Positions 1 through 11,300 of a stretch of DNA of 64,000 nt are shown piece after piece. A program made the translations under genes and the position numbers. The DNA comes from Hyposmocoma kahamanoa. Taxonomy: Eukaryota; Arthropoda; Insecta; Lepidoptera; Cosmopterigidae. The notes beneath the pieces are model-generated. The model was not told the DNA's origin. It made no database searches and was given only the letters and a program-made list of their open reading frames with translations. The stretch spans positions 162,990 through 226,989 of the forward strand of contig NW_020653855.1 of assembly GCF_003589595.1 (NCBI RefSeq), given 5' to 3'. How positions within the stretch are numbered: position 1 is the stretch's first letter; every line of letters begins with the position of its first letter.

Positions 1-490
1 TAAATTCAACATTTTAGCTTTTTCATATTCCTTTACATGTCACTACGCTTAAATAGGTTCACTTGGGACATTTTTTTCGTGGTTTTTGTATTAAACCCGT
101 CGTCCATTTATTTGTAAGTCAATGCTTAAAGCACAGAAAGATTGTTGTTTCTTTCTTTTCATTGCGGAAAGGCAAAGGTCCCATATACAGCCATTAATTT
201 CTACACCAATGTCATTTTATTGATGCCATTGTATTTCTAGCCAGTCGTTTTCTAGGCCTAAATCAAGGAAGGATTATCTATGAAAACGACAGGAAAATCC
301 GATCACCTTATCAGTGCAATAAGTAATTATTTACTGTCGCAATGTGATTGCAACTTTACATACATTTAACTTTCATGATTCTAATGAACTGCTGAGTTCA
401 CAAAGATCCCCTGGGGGATTGAGCTAGAGGATCCTGGTGGACTCAGCGCACCAATTGAGGTTCTCTGAATTTATGTGCGAAATTTAATTT
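1..490. other. AT-rich non-coding DNA, nothing recognised
   Basis: I see no long open frame, splice-flanked exon or known repeat here. The stretch is plain AT-rich sequence. Confidence 0.5.
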
Positions 491-494
491 GAAT

Positions 495-710
495 TTACCG
501 GTGATTGAAAAAATCGTTATGAAACCTGCACGTCGACGAAGGTTCATTACCATCGGAAAACATGTGACGGGGCCAAAATGGGGTATGGGGACAAAACCCG
601 CAACCCGCATTGGGCCAGCTAACCTACTAAACCGTGGCCTACTAAACCTACGCCTGAGAGGAGACCCGTGCCCGGCAGTGTGACGTATAAATGGGGTAAT
701 GATGATGAAA
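495..710 (+). mobile_element. 3' end of an RTE-type non-LTR retrotransposon
   Basis: The end of this stretch reads as the terminal words common to lepidopteran RTE tails: a GGAGACCCGTGCCCGGCAG motif, then GACGTATAAATGGG, then a short TGATGATGA run that is typical of RTE 3' ends. Only the last about 200 bases are present and no reverse-transcriptase motif remains. Family assignment is from memory of such tails and is inference. Confidence 0.5.
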
Positions 711-779
711 ATAAGCGCCTAGACATCGAGTTGAACACCAACCCCCCACACCATACTATTATAATTATTGATACAAATA

Positions 780-1040
780 TAAAACAAATACCTACAAAGA
801 AAAATTCCCTCGATCTGACTGGGCTCTAACCAGTATCGGTTGCCTCAACGTGGCTAAAGAGAACTTATGTTTCTTCACTCACCCAGAAGACTGACAGAAA
901 CGTCGCTATATTAATTGATTACAATGTTTACTTTTATTGAACGTCATAATGTTACTATCATGATATTTATCTATTTTTTGTCAAAATACTTCACTAATTT
1001 GTTATTATTATTTATACAAAGATTGAACAAATACATCGAC
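780..1040 (-). repeat. Fragment of a tRNA-derived SINE tail, antisense
   Basis: The words around 975-1030 (cttcactaatttgttat, tacaaagattgaac) match, in reverse complement, the tail shared by the SINE copies at 13.95, 24.3 and 26.4 kb. A similar fragment occurs at 38870-38940. No tRNA-like head is attached. Confidence 0.45.
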
Positions 1041-1041
1041 G

Positions 1042-1262
1042 ATTTCGGTGGCCCAACAGTTTGCACTGTGGATGCTGGACGAGGAGGTCTCGGGGTCGAC
1101 TCCCGGTAGGACCAATTTGGGAAATTAACTTTTCTAAATTGGTTCTGGTCTGGGTATTCTGAGTGTCACTGCGTCTGGGGCAAGCCCTCCACCAGTGATA
1201 CGCCTTCACGGGCATCTCTGGCGGACACTACACCCGAAGTGAATTCCGCTGCCCTCGTATTC
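1042..1262 (+). mobile_element. tRNA-derived SINE
   Basis: The head looks like a tRNA promoter: a degenerate A-box region near 1047-1070 and a B-box-like GGGGTCGACTCCC near 1090. It is followed by a unique body up to about 1260. It is not scored as a functional tRNA because the arms do not pair into a full cloverleaf. Confidence 0.5.
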
Positions 1263-1438
1263 ATAGTACAGGGACTTCCCTAGTCTGAGACCAAGTTAAT
1301 GTAGTAGTTGTTAGGAATATTACTATTACATTACACATATTATTATAGTTATTCTTAACTTTTACTATTGGCACAATACATCTCGTTCTGTTTCGTTTTC
1401 CTCTACCTAGTGGGTACAGTAGGATTTTCAAGTACTTA

Positions 1439-1464
1439 CACACATCAAAAAAAGTTTGCGATCA
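1439..1464 (+). repeat. Left terminal inverted repeat of the Tc1 element
   Basis: These 26 bases are identical to the reverse complement of 2945-2970. They should be the outer transposase-binding end. TA precedes them directly. Confidence 0.92.
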
Positions 1465-1681
1465 CTTCGAAAAACTGAATTTTTTTTTGTTACTGTAGAT
1501 TATATTATGATTTTTTCTTCTTTTTAGATTCTTTATTTAAAAATAAATTAGAACATAAAACAATGACCCCGTTCAATTGTTTTTTCATATAAAAAGGCTT
1601 TCAGTCCTAGCTTACGCTCATTCAGAAATCTGATTTAGTCAATTATAAGCGATTCAAGATATTTTTCGCGGAAAGTTGTGA

Positions 1682-2710
1682 TTGAAAAAATGCCAAGAGG
1701 TTTTACGAGCTAGAATAGTAACTTTGAGGGAAGAAGGATACACCACGAGAGTAATAGCACGCAGACTTGCTATATCCCAATCCTGTGTCGTGGCTACGTT
1801 GCAGAGGTATCACGGAATGGGGAATTTAGCTGACCGACCCCGCAGCGGTCGCCCAACTGTTTTGACAGCTGCCCAAAAGCGCTATATTAGATTGCTGGCA
1901 GCCCGTGATCCAACAATCAACGCCACTAAAATAAAAGCAGAAGTCAGGGCCGCCTCTGGGCTTGAAGTTAGCACGCAGACCGTTCGCAATTGCTTGCACC
2001 AGGCTGGATTACGAGCACGGAGGTCTTGGCGAGCTCCGCTCAATTCCCGGCAACGTCAACAACGAAGATTGCAGTGGGCTAGACTTCGGCAAAATGAAGA
2101 AGGTGAGGACGAAAACATTTGGCAAAACTGTCTCTTCGTTGACGAATCCCGAATCAGCACTCATCCAGATAACCGACGTGTCCGTGTCTGGAGAAGACCA
2201 GGCGACCGTGAAAGACAAAGAACTGCCACTGGAACAGTTCAGCAAGGCGGAAAATCGGTGTCCTTTTGGGGTGGCATTATGATTGGAGCTAGAACGCCTT
2301 TGATCCCGTATCAGGGCTTCATGACAGCAGACATGTACAAAACAGTTGCTATTGATGATATCGTCAGAGCATTCCGAGTAAACCATGGGCACCAATTTGT
2401 ACTGGTCGATGATAATGCGCCCGCACATCGAGCTCAACGAGTCAATGCTGCTCTTCAAGAATACGATATCACACGATTAGACTGGCCTGCCGGCTCGCCC
2501 GACTTAAACCCAATAGAGCACGCGTGGGATGCTCTTAAACGAGCAGTATGGAACCGTGAGCCACGTCCCCAGACAGTTCCAGAGCTCAGGGAAGCCGCTA
2601 TTGAAGAATGGGATAGGTTACCCCAGGAAATGCTGGATAACTTGATCCTCAGCATGCCCAGGAGGATCTTCGCATGTATTCGAGCCAGGGGAGGAGTTAT
2701 TTTATATTGA
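1682..2710 (+). CDS. Tc1-family DDE transposase, start codon out of frame
   Basis: The open frame codes for about 342 residues. It has an N-terminal paired-like helix-turn-helix region (about residues 10-45), a basic GRP linker (about 54-58), a second DNA-binding helix set (60-115), and a DDE catalytic core. The catalytic acids I see are D154 in FVDES, D244 in VDDNAPAH and E279 in NPIEHAWD. The last two are separated by 34 residues, the DD34E spacing of Tc1 elements. The length is normal for the family. No ATG opens this frame. The expected start, ATG CCA AGA GGT at 1690-1701, reads into a TAG at 1711, and a T run at 1701-1704 marks the likely one-base slip. The first in-frame ATG is at 1817 and would cost half of the DNA-binding domain. 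The copy is therefore probably inactive, although its core is intact. Confidence 0.9.
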   Translation: MKKCQEVLRARIVTLREEGYTTRVIARRLAISQSCVVATLQRYHGMGNLADRPRSGRPTVLTAAQKRYIRLLAARDPTINATKIKAEVRAASGLEVSTQTVRNCLHQAGLRARRSWRAPLNSRQRQQRRLQWARLRQNEEGEDENIWQNCLFVDESRISTHPDNRRVRVWRRPGDRERQRTATGTVQQGGKSVSFWGGIMIGARTPLIPYQGFMTADMYKTVAIDDIVRAFRVNHGHQFVLVDDNAPAHRAQRVNAALQEYDITRLDWPAGSPDLNPIEHAWDALKRAVWNREPRPQTVPELREAAIEEWDRLPQEMLDNLILSMPRRIFACIRARGGVILY

Positions 2711-2944
2711 ATTCACACCTTTTAATAATAAATTGTTGTTTAAGTTTAATTAAACAGTCTTTTTCTTTCTATGAAATTTCTATCACTATTACATTATGAT
2801 TAATGGCTCAATTTTTTAAAATAAATAATAAAAAATAATTTTATATTTTAATTTCAAACTGGGTATTCCTATTTAAAGAAAGCATACAACATAGATTTTT
2901 TCTTGATAAAGTTAAATTTAAAGAATTATAGGAGCTTATGCTAT

Positions 2945-2970
2945 TGATCGCAAACTTTTTTTGATGTGTG
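2945..2970 (-). repeat. Right terminal inverted repeat of the Tc1 element
   Basis: Exact inverted copy of 1439-1464, followed by TA at 2971-2972. Confidence 0.92.
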
Positions 2971-2972
2971 TA

Positions 2973-4184
2973 TGTTCCCTATTAGATGAAGGAGACAACA
3001 ATCTTAGTTTTAACAAGTACATTTTTAGGTTCATATTCCATTCTCAAGTCTTAACAAAACCTCTAATGTACAGTTGATGCTCTGAGATACCTGACCCCCT
3101 AAGCAACTATTTGATTCTGAGTAGACCAGTGTGAAGAAAGTTGTTAAAACAAACTTAGTCTTTAATATGTGATCTGCAAAATACATTTTAATATGACTTA
3201 TTTATTACATCGTTAATGAATAAGGTTTTAAGAAACTTTTAAGCCAATTTGATTACATAGATACAAATTTCAATGAAGAAAGCTGGAATTCCTCCATACT
3301 TTTCTATAAAATGCATAAGAAGGCTCTCAGAAACAAAAGATCGGCTTGGGGGTCGGGTAACTTAGGGCGCCAACTGTACTACCAATTACTAAGTCATGGA
3401 ACAAAAGTTGTTGTCTAAGACGTTAGTAATCTATCCATGTGAGGTTGTTGGCATTTTAAAAATAACTCTGTATACAGTATGATATAAAATGAAGAGTTCA
3501 TCATCAATTGTGTAATTTGTGAAAGTGATGTTTAGTTATGTCTGGCATCGGCGTATCTGTGTTTGAACATATTCAAACCAATCAAATGACATATTATTAA
3601 AGACTCTTGTATTGACAGGAAATGAAACTATTTTTCCGAATTTAAATCGCGTATATTTGTTTTTTCAAACAAACCGACGTTTCGGGCCCTTTACAGGTCC
3701 CATGGTCACGATTGACTGATGTGGTAGTATTCAACCAGTTATGTCTAATATTAATGCAAACCACCCTATTTTTTCACTATAGTTACAATAGGTATTAATT
3801 AAATACCTTATTTTTAATTTTACAAAGAAAACATTCCAATTTACGCTACATTAAGTTTTACAAATTATTTTATTGAATGAATTTTTATTAAGTTCAATTT
3901 ATTAATAATTAATAATAGAAATTAGAATAAATTAAAACTTATTAATTAGTACTGCAGTCTTATGTCTGTTTGAGATTTTTCATTAGAGGAAATACTGGAT
4001 CCCAAACTGGTGGTGGTGGAGTTGAAGCTGACCTAGTACAAAAGAGTTCGTTTGAAGGCGGAGATTGTCTAACTCCATCCCCAAATTTGTACCCTTTTTT
4101 GTGAAAAAAAAAAAGACTAGGCAAGAGCTTCACACTCTAACTACCGCCCTAATGGGTCACGGTCTATCTATACAATATACACCT
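2973..4184. other. AT-rich intergenic DNA with one short known repeat
   Basis: No coding exon is visible. At 3660-3715 the words aaaccgacgtttcg ... ctttacagg ... ggtcacg form a short repeat that I know as common in lepidopteran genomes. The rest is AT-rich and unassigned. Confidence 0.45.
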
Positions 4185-4492
4185 AGTAGCAGTAGAGCTC
4201 CTTGTGAAAGAGTTCATCCAGGTTAGTACTGCCACCTTACCTATTTCTGCCGCCACGTAGTAATGTCTGCTGACATTCCTGCATTCTGGTTTTGAAGGGT
4301 AAGGGAGCTGGTGAAATTATGGGCACATGGGACTTGTCAACTTATGTCTTAGGGTGACAGGCGCAGTAGCAGTACCTCAGATCTTTGAGATTTAAAGCTC
4401 TGAATGGCACTGCAACTGTTATGGGCAGGCGTGTAGCTTACCATCAAGCGCACAACTTGTTCGTCCCATCACTTGATATTATAAAAAAAACC
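4185..4492 (+). repeat. Dispersed 300-bp repeat, copy 1
   Basis: First copy of the most abundant repeat of the window. It starts at gtagcagtagagctccttg and ends at the words cacttgatattataaaa. Full or partial copies also lie at 9.1, 10.7, 12.1, 18.9, 20.4, 25.5, 27.1, 36.5, 44.3, 58.3, 59.6, 61.5 and 62.6 kb. The end in an A-rich tract suggests spread by retrotransposition, but no tRNA-like head is obvious. The class is unresolved. Confidence 0.8.
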
Positions 4493-4494
4493 TT

Positions 4495-4775
4495 TTCAGT
4501 TTAGGTATCACAGACAGCCCACTATGCAGAGTGTGCTTAGAGGGGGAGGAAACGGCTGCGCACCTCCTACTACATTTCTCCAGCGTGGACCACTACAGGG
4601 CGAAAAAACCTTGTAGTGGCAAGGTGGCTCCCCGAAGTCTCCAGCAAACCAAGGAGGTTGTTGGAGGTGCTTGGGTGGCATGGAAAAGACCCTGCACCCA
4701 ACACACGCAAAATAAGTCTAGACGTCGAGTTGCAGACACCAGCCTATTACACCAAGTACCATCAAGACCTTAAAC
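4495..4775 (+). mobile_element. Non-LTR retrotransposon C-terminal fragment
   Basis: The translation contains a CRVCLEGEETAAHLL motif. This is the C-terminal zinc-knuckle-like end (CxxC ... E.T..HLL..) of many insect non-LTR reverse transcriptases. Downstream, the matching reading (VVARWLPEVSSKP, LGWHGKDP) continues in another frame, so at least one frameshift is present. The copy is a short 5'-truncated relic. Confidence 0.72.
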
Positions 4776-4779
4776 ACCA

Positions 4780-6133
4780 TTAATTAGATATTAAGAACAA
4801 GACTGCTGCTCGTGGCCACTACGTATATACTTTTGCCTGCTAAAAGCACCTAAAAGTGGTAACACACTTAACTGATAGTATGTTCCTTTGCTGAGCTCCT
4901 GTAAGGAGAAGTTTCTGGTCAAAGTCAACAAAGCCCCAATGTGGTTTCTTCTTTTTTAAAATGTTAAAGACCTATAGTTACAATCAATGATTCCACCAAC
5001 ATCCAGTTAAGGACAACATGTTTAGAATTTGACCAGTGAATTTCGGCGATAGAGAATCTCCCAATGTGAGTTACGGATATGCAATGTGGGTTAAAAAAGT
5101 TAACATGTCGTTGAAGGTTTTGTAAACTTCCGAAAGGCAATAAACTGATCAGAGAGTCACAAGAGGGTTGAAGAGCCATGGAATTAATTATTTGTTAAGT
5201 TGAACTAATAAACATAAGCACTTACTTGCACCGAGGTTTGGAAAACTCAAATTATTTATTCCAAATAGAACTTTAAACCTAAAAAATAACAACCAACCAC
5301 GTTAAAATATCAAAGAGCAAACAAATAAAATTTAACGAAGAAGAAAGAGAAGAGAAAGCAATTTCATAACGTTATTTGTAAGAGTTTATTTTTTCTTTCA
5401 TTTCTATGTATAACCACTAACCACACATACAATAACAAACACACATATTATTACGTCTCGCAAAAACTAACTACACTTTATTTTAAAGCACAAAACTTGT
5501 TTCCTAAATATTTATCAACTTTTAACATTAAAAATCCTGGAAAATGCACAAAAGAGAAAATCTTTCTGCGCATAAATGCCGCTAGAATAGTGACGTTCTC
5601 CTAGATTATTAATGACAATCATTTTTACCAACATCAGCAAATGAAAATCGAAAACTAAAAAATGTATTAACTACTCCACCATTCATAGAATAAAACAAAA
5701 AAATCTTAGAAAGCGCAATGACTTCAAACCACGTGGAGCGCCAAGGTCGAATTTATGTTTTCAACTTGTCAAGCGCGGCGTGTGATAAATTAATTCTACG
5801 AGCCGTTATCATGGTTGACGTTTTACGACTTTTCACCTTAAATAAAAGGCATAAGGTCGATTTTCATCTGCGCACCCAGCCCACGCATAGTCGCCAACCC
5901 AGGCAATATATCTTAGGCCGTGTACTGCCCGTGACAGTTCGTAAACAAACTGGAGCTACCGCAACAATGGGCAAATGACGATTTATAGACTAAAATGCTT
6001 TAGAATTGATGAAAATGCAATTACATTAATACATTCCGCCTGTGATCATTACGAAATATCTATCAAATCAGCAAGCGTCACAATAATTGACTACATTATC
6101 GACACGAATTAAAATCAAAAGTGTTCTACTCAC
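4780..6133. other. Intergenic DNA, no gene recognised
   Basis: Open frames of 70-90 codons at 4964-5179 (-) and 5718-5978 (+) show no domain, no flanking splice logic and no match that I recognise, so they are not called genes. The sequence from 5220 to 5640 is AT-rich. Confidence 0.45.
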
Positions 6134-6215
6134 CAGAAAATACCACGAGATTGTATAATAATGCAGAGTCATCTGTAGTACATCTTGCACATATCGATCA
6201 CAGTCTTGCAGTTCT
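6134..6215 (-). other. Possible short exon on the minus strand
   Basis: Read on the minus strand, a T-rich tract and TTGAG acceptor precede an open stretch (LQDCDRYVQDVLQMT ...), which ends in a strong donor CTG|GTGAGT (6128-6133). The residues look protein-like, but no partner exon or family was found. It could be a first exon of a gene read leftward, a non-coding exon, or chance. Confidence 0.25.
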
Positions 6216-6379
6216 CTCAAAACACAAGTAAAAAAAAACGATGAGGTTAGCACCAAAAATCCTTTGAACTACACCTATCTATCACTCGTCACGACTTTTG
6301 GTATCAATAAATACAGTTTTTATTGCAAACGGACGCACGTTGTGTAAATCAAATAGAGTGAATAAAATGTTAAGAGGAG

Positions 6380-6620
6380 TCAAAATAAAAATAGTCTGGC
6401 AGACGCTGCGTCGACGGCCGCGCCACTGTCTGTCTGCCGTGCTGTCAATATTCGTCAAAACGAAAATGGCGACACCCTCGACAGAATACGATCAGCAGCG
6501 GCAGGCTCGCTACATCTCTCTCTTTCCATTTCAAAGGTGCAACAAGGACGGGTGGCCGACGTGTTGTCTTCAACCCGACTGGACTGATTTGTGATGTCAC
6601 GCCCAGCGGCGTAACGTTTT
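6380..6620. promoter_or_regulatory. GC- and CpG-richer island, possible promoter
   Basis: The base composition rises sharply compared with the AT-rich flanks. Many CG pairs occur around 6408-6600, including gcgtcgacggccgcgcc. Such islands often mark insect promoters. It lies 1.7 kb before the importin alpha start codon and could serve that gene through a 5' non-coding exon, or a divergent unit on the other strand. No core element was identified with certainty. Confidence 0.3.
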
Positions 6621-8320
6621 GCGTAATTACACGTTCATGATGGCTTGTAAACTGGTTTTAATAACTTTAATTTACGATCGTTTCATACATAAGGTCGTCG
6701 GATGAAAGTGCTGGCCATATCGTAGGTTAATTATAGTGCAATGCCGAATTATTTTTGTGTAATACGTCTTTGCGCATGTTAGGCCCGTCCCACCACTCAA
6801 TATCTGTCGTACGAGAGCGCCTCCTACTTCTTCTTATTTTATTCAGTGCTCTTTTTTCAGATATTCATCTAGACTGCATTAACCCGACTGTGCAGTCGCA
6901 ATGCAGTTTGATTAATAATGAAGTTAAGCTTAATTTACTGTCAAGTTTCTTTTACTTCGTACGTAGGTGTCTATCTAGAGCCAAATTATATTCAATTGAA
7001 CTTAATCTAATTTAATTTCACCTTATTACTTCCAATCTCACCTTACTCTGTATTATTTAAGAAATCTTGTAGTGAAAATAATAATTATATTATATATAAA
7101 TAGTTATAATATATATCTACATATATATATATATATATATAGTTATAATAATTACCTCCACAAACCATTTTTACAACGTGTAAATCGTTGGCGATAAATC
7201 AAACAAATTAATGACTAAGTAGAAAAATTATGATTATCCAATTGAGATAAACATCTAACATTAATGTTTGTTACAACATCGTAAAATTTAATGAGCATTG
7301 AATTACTAAGTATTATCCTATCAATAAGTGAACACTACTTTTACTTTTCAGTACATTGTAACAAAATTTTACATTCAAAGTTTTTAATTACATGATAAAA
7401 TAATGGTAAAACTGTAATCATTCCTTAGAAACCGATTAATGAGACATAATTATATCTTTTAATAGATCTTTATCACACCACAATGACAGCTATGTGTCTT
7501 ATTTGTCATCTATCAGCTGGCCTTCAATGTCAAACGCAAATGCAAACTTTTATTTGCGTTTTAGTGAGGACGCTGTTAGTTTTGTTTTCAACGATGAAGG
7601 GGATGTTGATAATTTGATATAGTTTTTAATAATTTGAAAACAAAATGTATCACTATAAACTATAATCGCTAAACTACAAACAATGAGTTATTGAAAAAAA
7701 TATATTTGAAAACTTACTTTTGATTTGGCCACCCGCAAACTCAGAATCTTAAATTAAAATTGTGTTGTGAAAACACAAAACATCGATTAAATTTTATGCA
7801 AATTCGATAATTTTACTGCCAACATAAAAAATATCAACTTTTATTACTCATTGCTATTTTGACAGTAATTTTGTATAGGGGTTGTAAGCACCGCTCTACA
7901 TGTTTTTCAACCCTGACGTTGGCGAAATCGTCGCGCAAAACGACGGAGCCATAGATACAAAAGTTGAAGTTGAAGTAACCAGCAACTAAAAATCGCGCCT
8001 CTAAATTTCTGAAATATATAGCCTGCATCAGAAGTTTCTTTCAATAAAAAAAAATTAAGTTTGGTCCAAAACCTTCAGAATTTAGAATTTATTTAGTTAG
8101 TGAACTCAACTCTTACATTCTCATTTTCATTCTAAAAACGATTATAGGTATCGATTTTCCACAAAATGCTTCCGACAGATCATGAAACCTAAAACTGGCA
8201 ACACTAACTATAAATTTCCGTCGGTTGGTTTTCAAAATTTTTATCATCTGTTTCCCGAACTTGAAATAATCTTTAGCGATTATTTAGTGTGTTTTATTTA
8301 TTGTTTTATTTATTTTAACA
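6621..8320. other. AT-rich upstream region of importin alpha
   Basis: The region holds an (AT)n run at 7111-7140 and a short dispersed repeat at 7888-7985. No exon is visible. The 5' untranslated region of importin alpha must lie in or before this stretch, but its start cannot be fixed from sequence alone. Confidence 0.45.
7888..7985 (+). repeat. Dispersed repeat with a coding-like core
   Basis: The segment caaccctgacgttggcgaaa through acaaaagttgaagttga recurs at 40726-40810 with few changes. Both copies read as NPD.G.IVAQND ... GAIDTKVEVE. It is probably a fragment of a mobile element, and the parent is not known. Confidence 0.6.
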
Positions 8321-8383
8321 ATGGCAGACAAAACACACACGTCGAGAATAACATTGTACAAAAATGCGGGACAAGGAACGACC
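8321..8383 (+). CDS. KPNA2: Importin alpha coding exon 1
   Basis: Start exon with ATGG in a good context (TTAACAATGG). It codes for 21 residues including RITLYKNAG, the N-terminal lead-in typical of importin alpha, and ends in donor ACC|GTAAGT, phase 0. Confidence 0.9.
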
Positions 8384-11300
8384 GTAAGTTTGATAATTCT
8401 ATTCCTTTGTTCGAAATACAATTTTTTTTATAAATTCCAATAGGATTTTGTTTTTCACGGCTTTGCTTTGTTAATTTCGTATTTTTTATGAGTTTTACGT
8501 GGTTAGGTAATTGTCCATGTAGTAAATAGACTGGATTAACTAAGAATATATATGAGATTTTGTTTCATATACCCCCTAACGAAAATATTAATAACTTGAA
8601 TGTTTTAGATGCTACTTACTTTCTTTTTTTAATATTTTAATAGTGTATAATACTATAAAAAGAAGAAGGATCAAGTTACTTTGATCTCACCTGTAGGGCT
8701 AGCACGATAAGGCGCGACTTGCGCGAGAGCGACATTAACTCCAGGAACATTACTCAAAATACCCAGATAGAGAAAAATTGCTTCCTAAATTCATTCAACT
8801 GGAAATCGAGCCTGGTACTTCCTCATTGAGTACTCACAGTGCTGACTACTGGGTTACCTTACCAAGTGGTGGTGTCAAACATGAGACCGTAACTTGTCAG
8901 TTCTCTTTCTCATATAAGAGCAGACTCTTGTCAGTAGAGTAACTGCTGACAATCTCTGTTCAGTGCTCAACTTTCATTTCCTGATATGACACTCCTTAAC
9001 TGATCTCAATAACTTTGTTCTTGGTCTTCCTCTGCCTCTCTTTCCTTCTATCATGCATTTCAAACTATTGTGACATTCATGTAACTGACACACCTGTCCA
9101 TAACAGTTGCAGTGCCACCCTGGCAAAGACACAGGGCACTGCCGCTAATTTCACCAGCAACTCTTGAACAAACACATGTCAAATATTGGGCAGAGAGAGA
9201 CTAGAGAGTGTAGATTCTGCCACAAGGCGGACGAAACTCCTGCTCATCTTCTCACCCAATGTTATCCCCTGATGGGCGTACAAAGCGCCATACAGGGAAG
9301 GCACATGCCACAACCAGAGGACTGTCAGAGCCAGAAAAGTCCTACAGTTCATCAATGCTGTCGGCCTTGGCTTCGAATTGTAATTAGTGGTGGTCACAAT
9401 AGATCAACTGATGGACGCAGTGATGAGGGTCTACAAATGCCCCGAATGAAGCCAACAATAATAATAATACTCTTCAAAACCAGAATGCACTGGACGAGCT
9501 CATTCACAAGCTCAACTGCTACTAAATTATATTACTAGTAAAATTGTTGAAAATCACAGCCCCTAACCATCTTTACTCAAAAGGTTATATACTTGTAAAG
9601 GTAACTTGATGACTTTGTGTGCTTAGTGAAGAAGCAGAAGCCAATTTCAATTAGGGGATATTTGGCAGGTTGGGGAGTAAAATGTTAGGTTTCCCTGTTG
9701 GCGAAGAGGGCTAAAACTCCGTACTCATATCTAAGGTCTTGTTTCTCACTAAGAGGCGACATGATAGAGTAGATAGAATAATCCACAGCGATTGACATCG
9801 TCACCCAAGTGTTACAGGCTTATTAAGAATAAAACAAAACCCATCAGTCTTAAATGAGACCTTAATCATTTGAGACCGATTGCACGTGGCAAAATTTTAT
9901 TTATTAATTTATTTGATTATAGATGGGCAGCTTTCACTGGTATGTCTACATCACACCGTGTTGAAATTTATATTGTTTGATTTAGTTCACTTTTTTAGCA
10001 CTAATTCACTCTTTCATTGCCAGTTGTCGAACTTGTTTCTGAAGGCATTACCAGAAACAGCAGAAACAACATCTTCCGGTAGCATGTTCCAATTATGGAC
10101 CACTCTCTTCACGTCTAGAGTTTGACTGTTAGACTGAATTTTCACCTATATGGTCAGGGTTCTAGTTGCAGTGAAAACCCTAAAAAACTGTGGAAACCCT
10201 ATGTATAATATACCCAACCCAATAAATATAATAACCCAATATATAATCTTTATATACAGTGGGATGTTTTTTAAATCTTGTTTTTGTTAATGGCTATTAC
10301 ATATAAGTGTCATACTTTGTGTATTATATCATTGTACTTTGTAATTTATTAATTTATGCAGGTAGACAAAACCCATGTTACAATGTTAAGTTACATCTAT
10401 AAAATAAAGCACAGTTTAAAACTATGCGCACACAACTATTAATGACACAAAAGCTACCTCTTGTATATAAAAATTAAATGAGCAATTTCATTATATTTTT
10501 CATATTAGATCATTATATAAAAACATACCCTGTGGTGTTACTATATTTAAATAAAAAAGTATAATACGTGCTAACCATGACTACATACTGTTAAAAGAGG
10601 ATGACCTAAGTATTTTTCTAAAAAAGTGCGCCTTTAATTTCCATCTCACCAGATGGCAAGTGGATGTAGTAGCAGTAGAGCTTCTTGTGAAAGAGTAAGT
10701 CCAGGGAAGTACTGTCACCTTATCTATTTCTACTGCCAAGCAGTAATGTCAGCATTACTGTATTCCGGTTTTGAAGGGTAAGAGTGCTGGTGAAATTACA
10801 GGCACATGGGACTTGTCAACTTACGTCTCTAGGTGACGAGGGCAGTAGCAGTGCCCCTCGGATCTTTGCAATTTAAAGCAAATGTATAGGCCTGTAGCTT
10901 ACCATCGCACGACTTGTTCGTCCCGTCACTTGATGTTATATGAATTGTTCTGAGTAAGACACTCACTGGAGGGACCATAGGTAAAGTGCCTAGGACTGTA
11001 TGGGACTTGTCAGTAGATGCAGACTGACCTCCAAATTATAATTTATGTTTGTTTTTCTAGGATCTTCGTCGCAAACGTGCGGAACTCAGCGTCGCACTCC
11101 GTAAGCAGGCGAGAGATGAACAGCTCCTCAAGCGCAGAGCTCTGTCCCCAGAGGCAGGTGAAGCCGTCACTGAAGACAAAACTTTGTCACCGGCTGAGAT
11201 TGTTCAAGGTATGTTTGACAATATATATTACACAGGTTGGTGATTCATTATTATTATTATAATATTAGCCTTTATCACTGATACAATTCAATTCAAATGT

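Larger units (their letters stand above)
1439..2970 (+). mobile_element. Tc1-type DNA transposon, complete ends
   Basis: The element is 1532 bases long and bounded by identical 26-base terminal inverted repeats beginning CACACATCAAAAAAAG. It is flanked on both sides by TA (1437-1438 and 2971-2972), the target duplication of the Tc1/mariner superfamily. It carries a single transposase frame. Perfect identity of the two ends suggests a fairly young insertion. The only visible defect is the out-of-frame start codon described under the transposase. Confidence 0.93.
8384..11060 (+). other. Importin alpha intron 1
   Basis: It contains non-LTR retrotransposon relics (8980-9085, 9165-9460), a partial 300-bp repeat (9075-9165) and a full one (10660-10942). 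Around 8690-8740 the words cacctgtagggctagcacgat match a common lepidopteran repeat. The stretch 9540-10650 is AT-rich, with nothing recognised. Confidence 0.7.

Noticed and set aside
2009..2458. Minus-strand frame of 149 codons
   Set aside because: It is the antisense shadow of the Tc1 transposase, which has clear catalytic motifs on the + strand.
5718..5978. Small gene of 86 codons upstream of importin alpha
   Set aside because: No domain, no splice partners and no conserved residue pattern that I could recognise.
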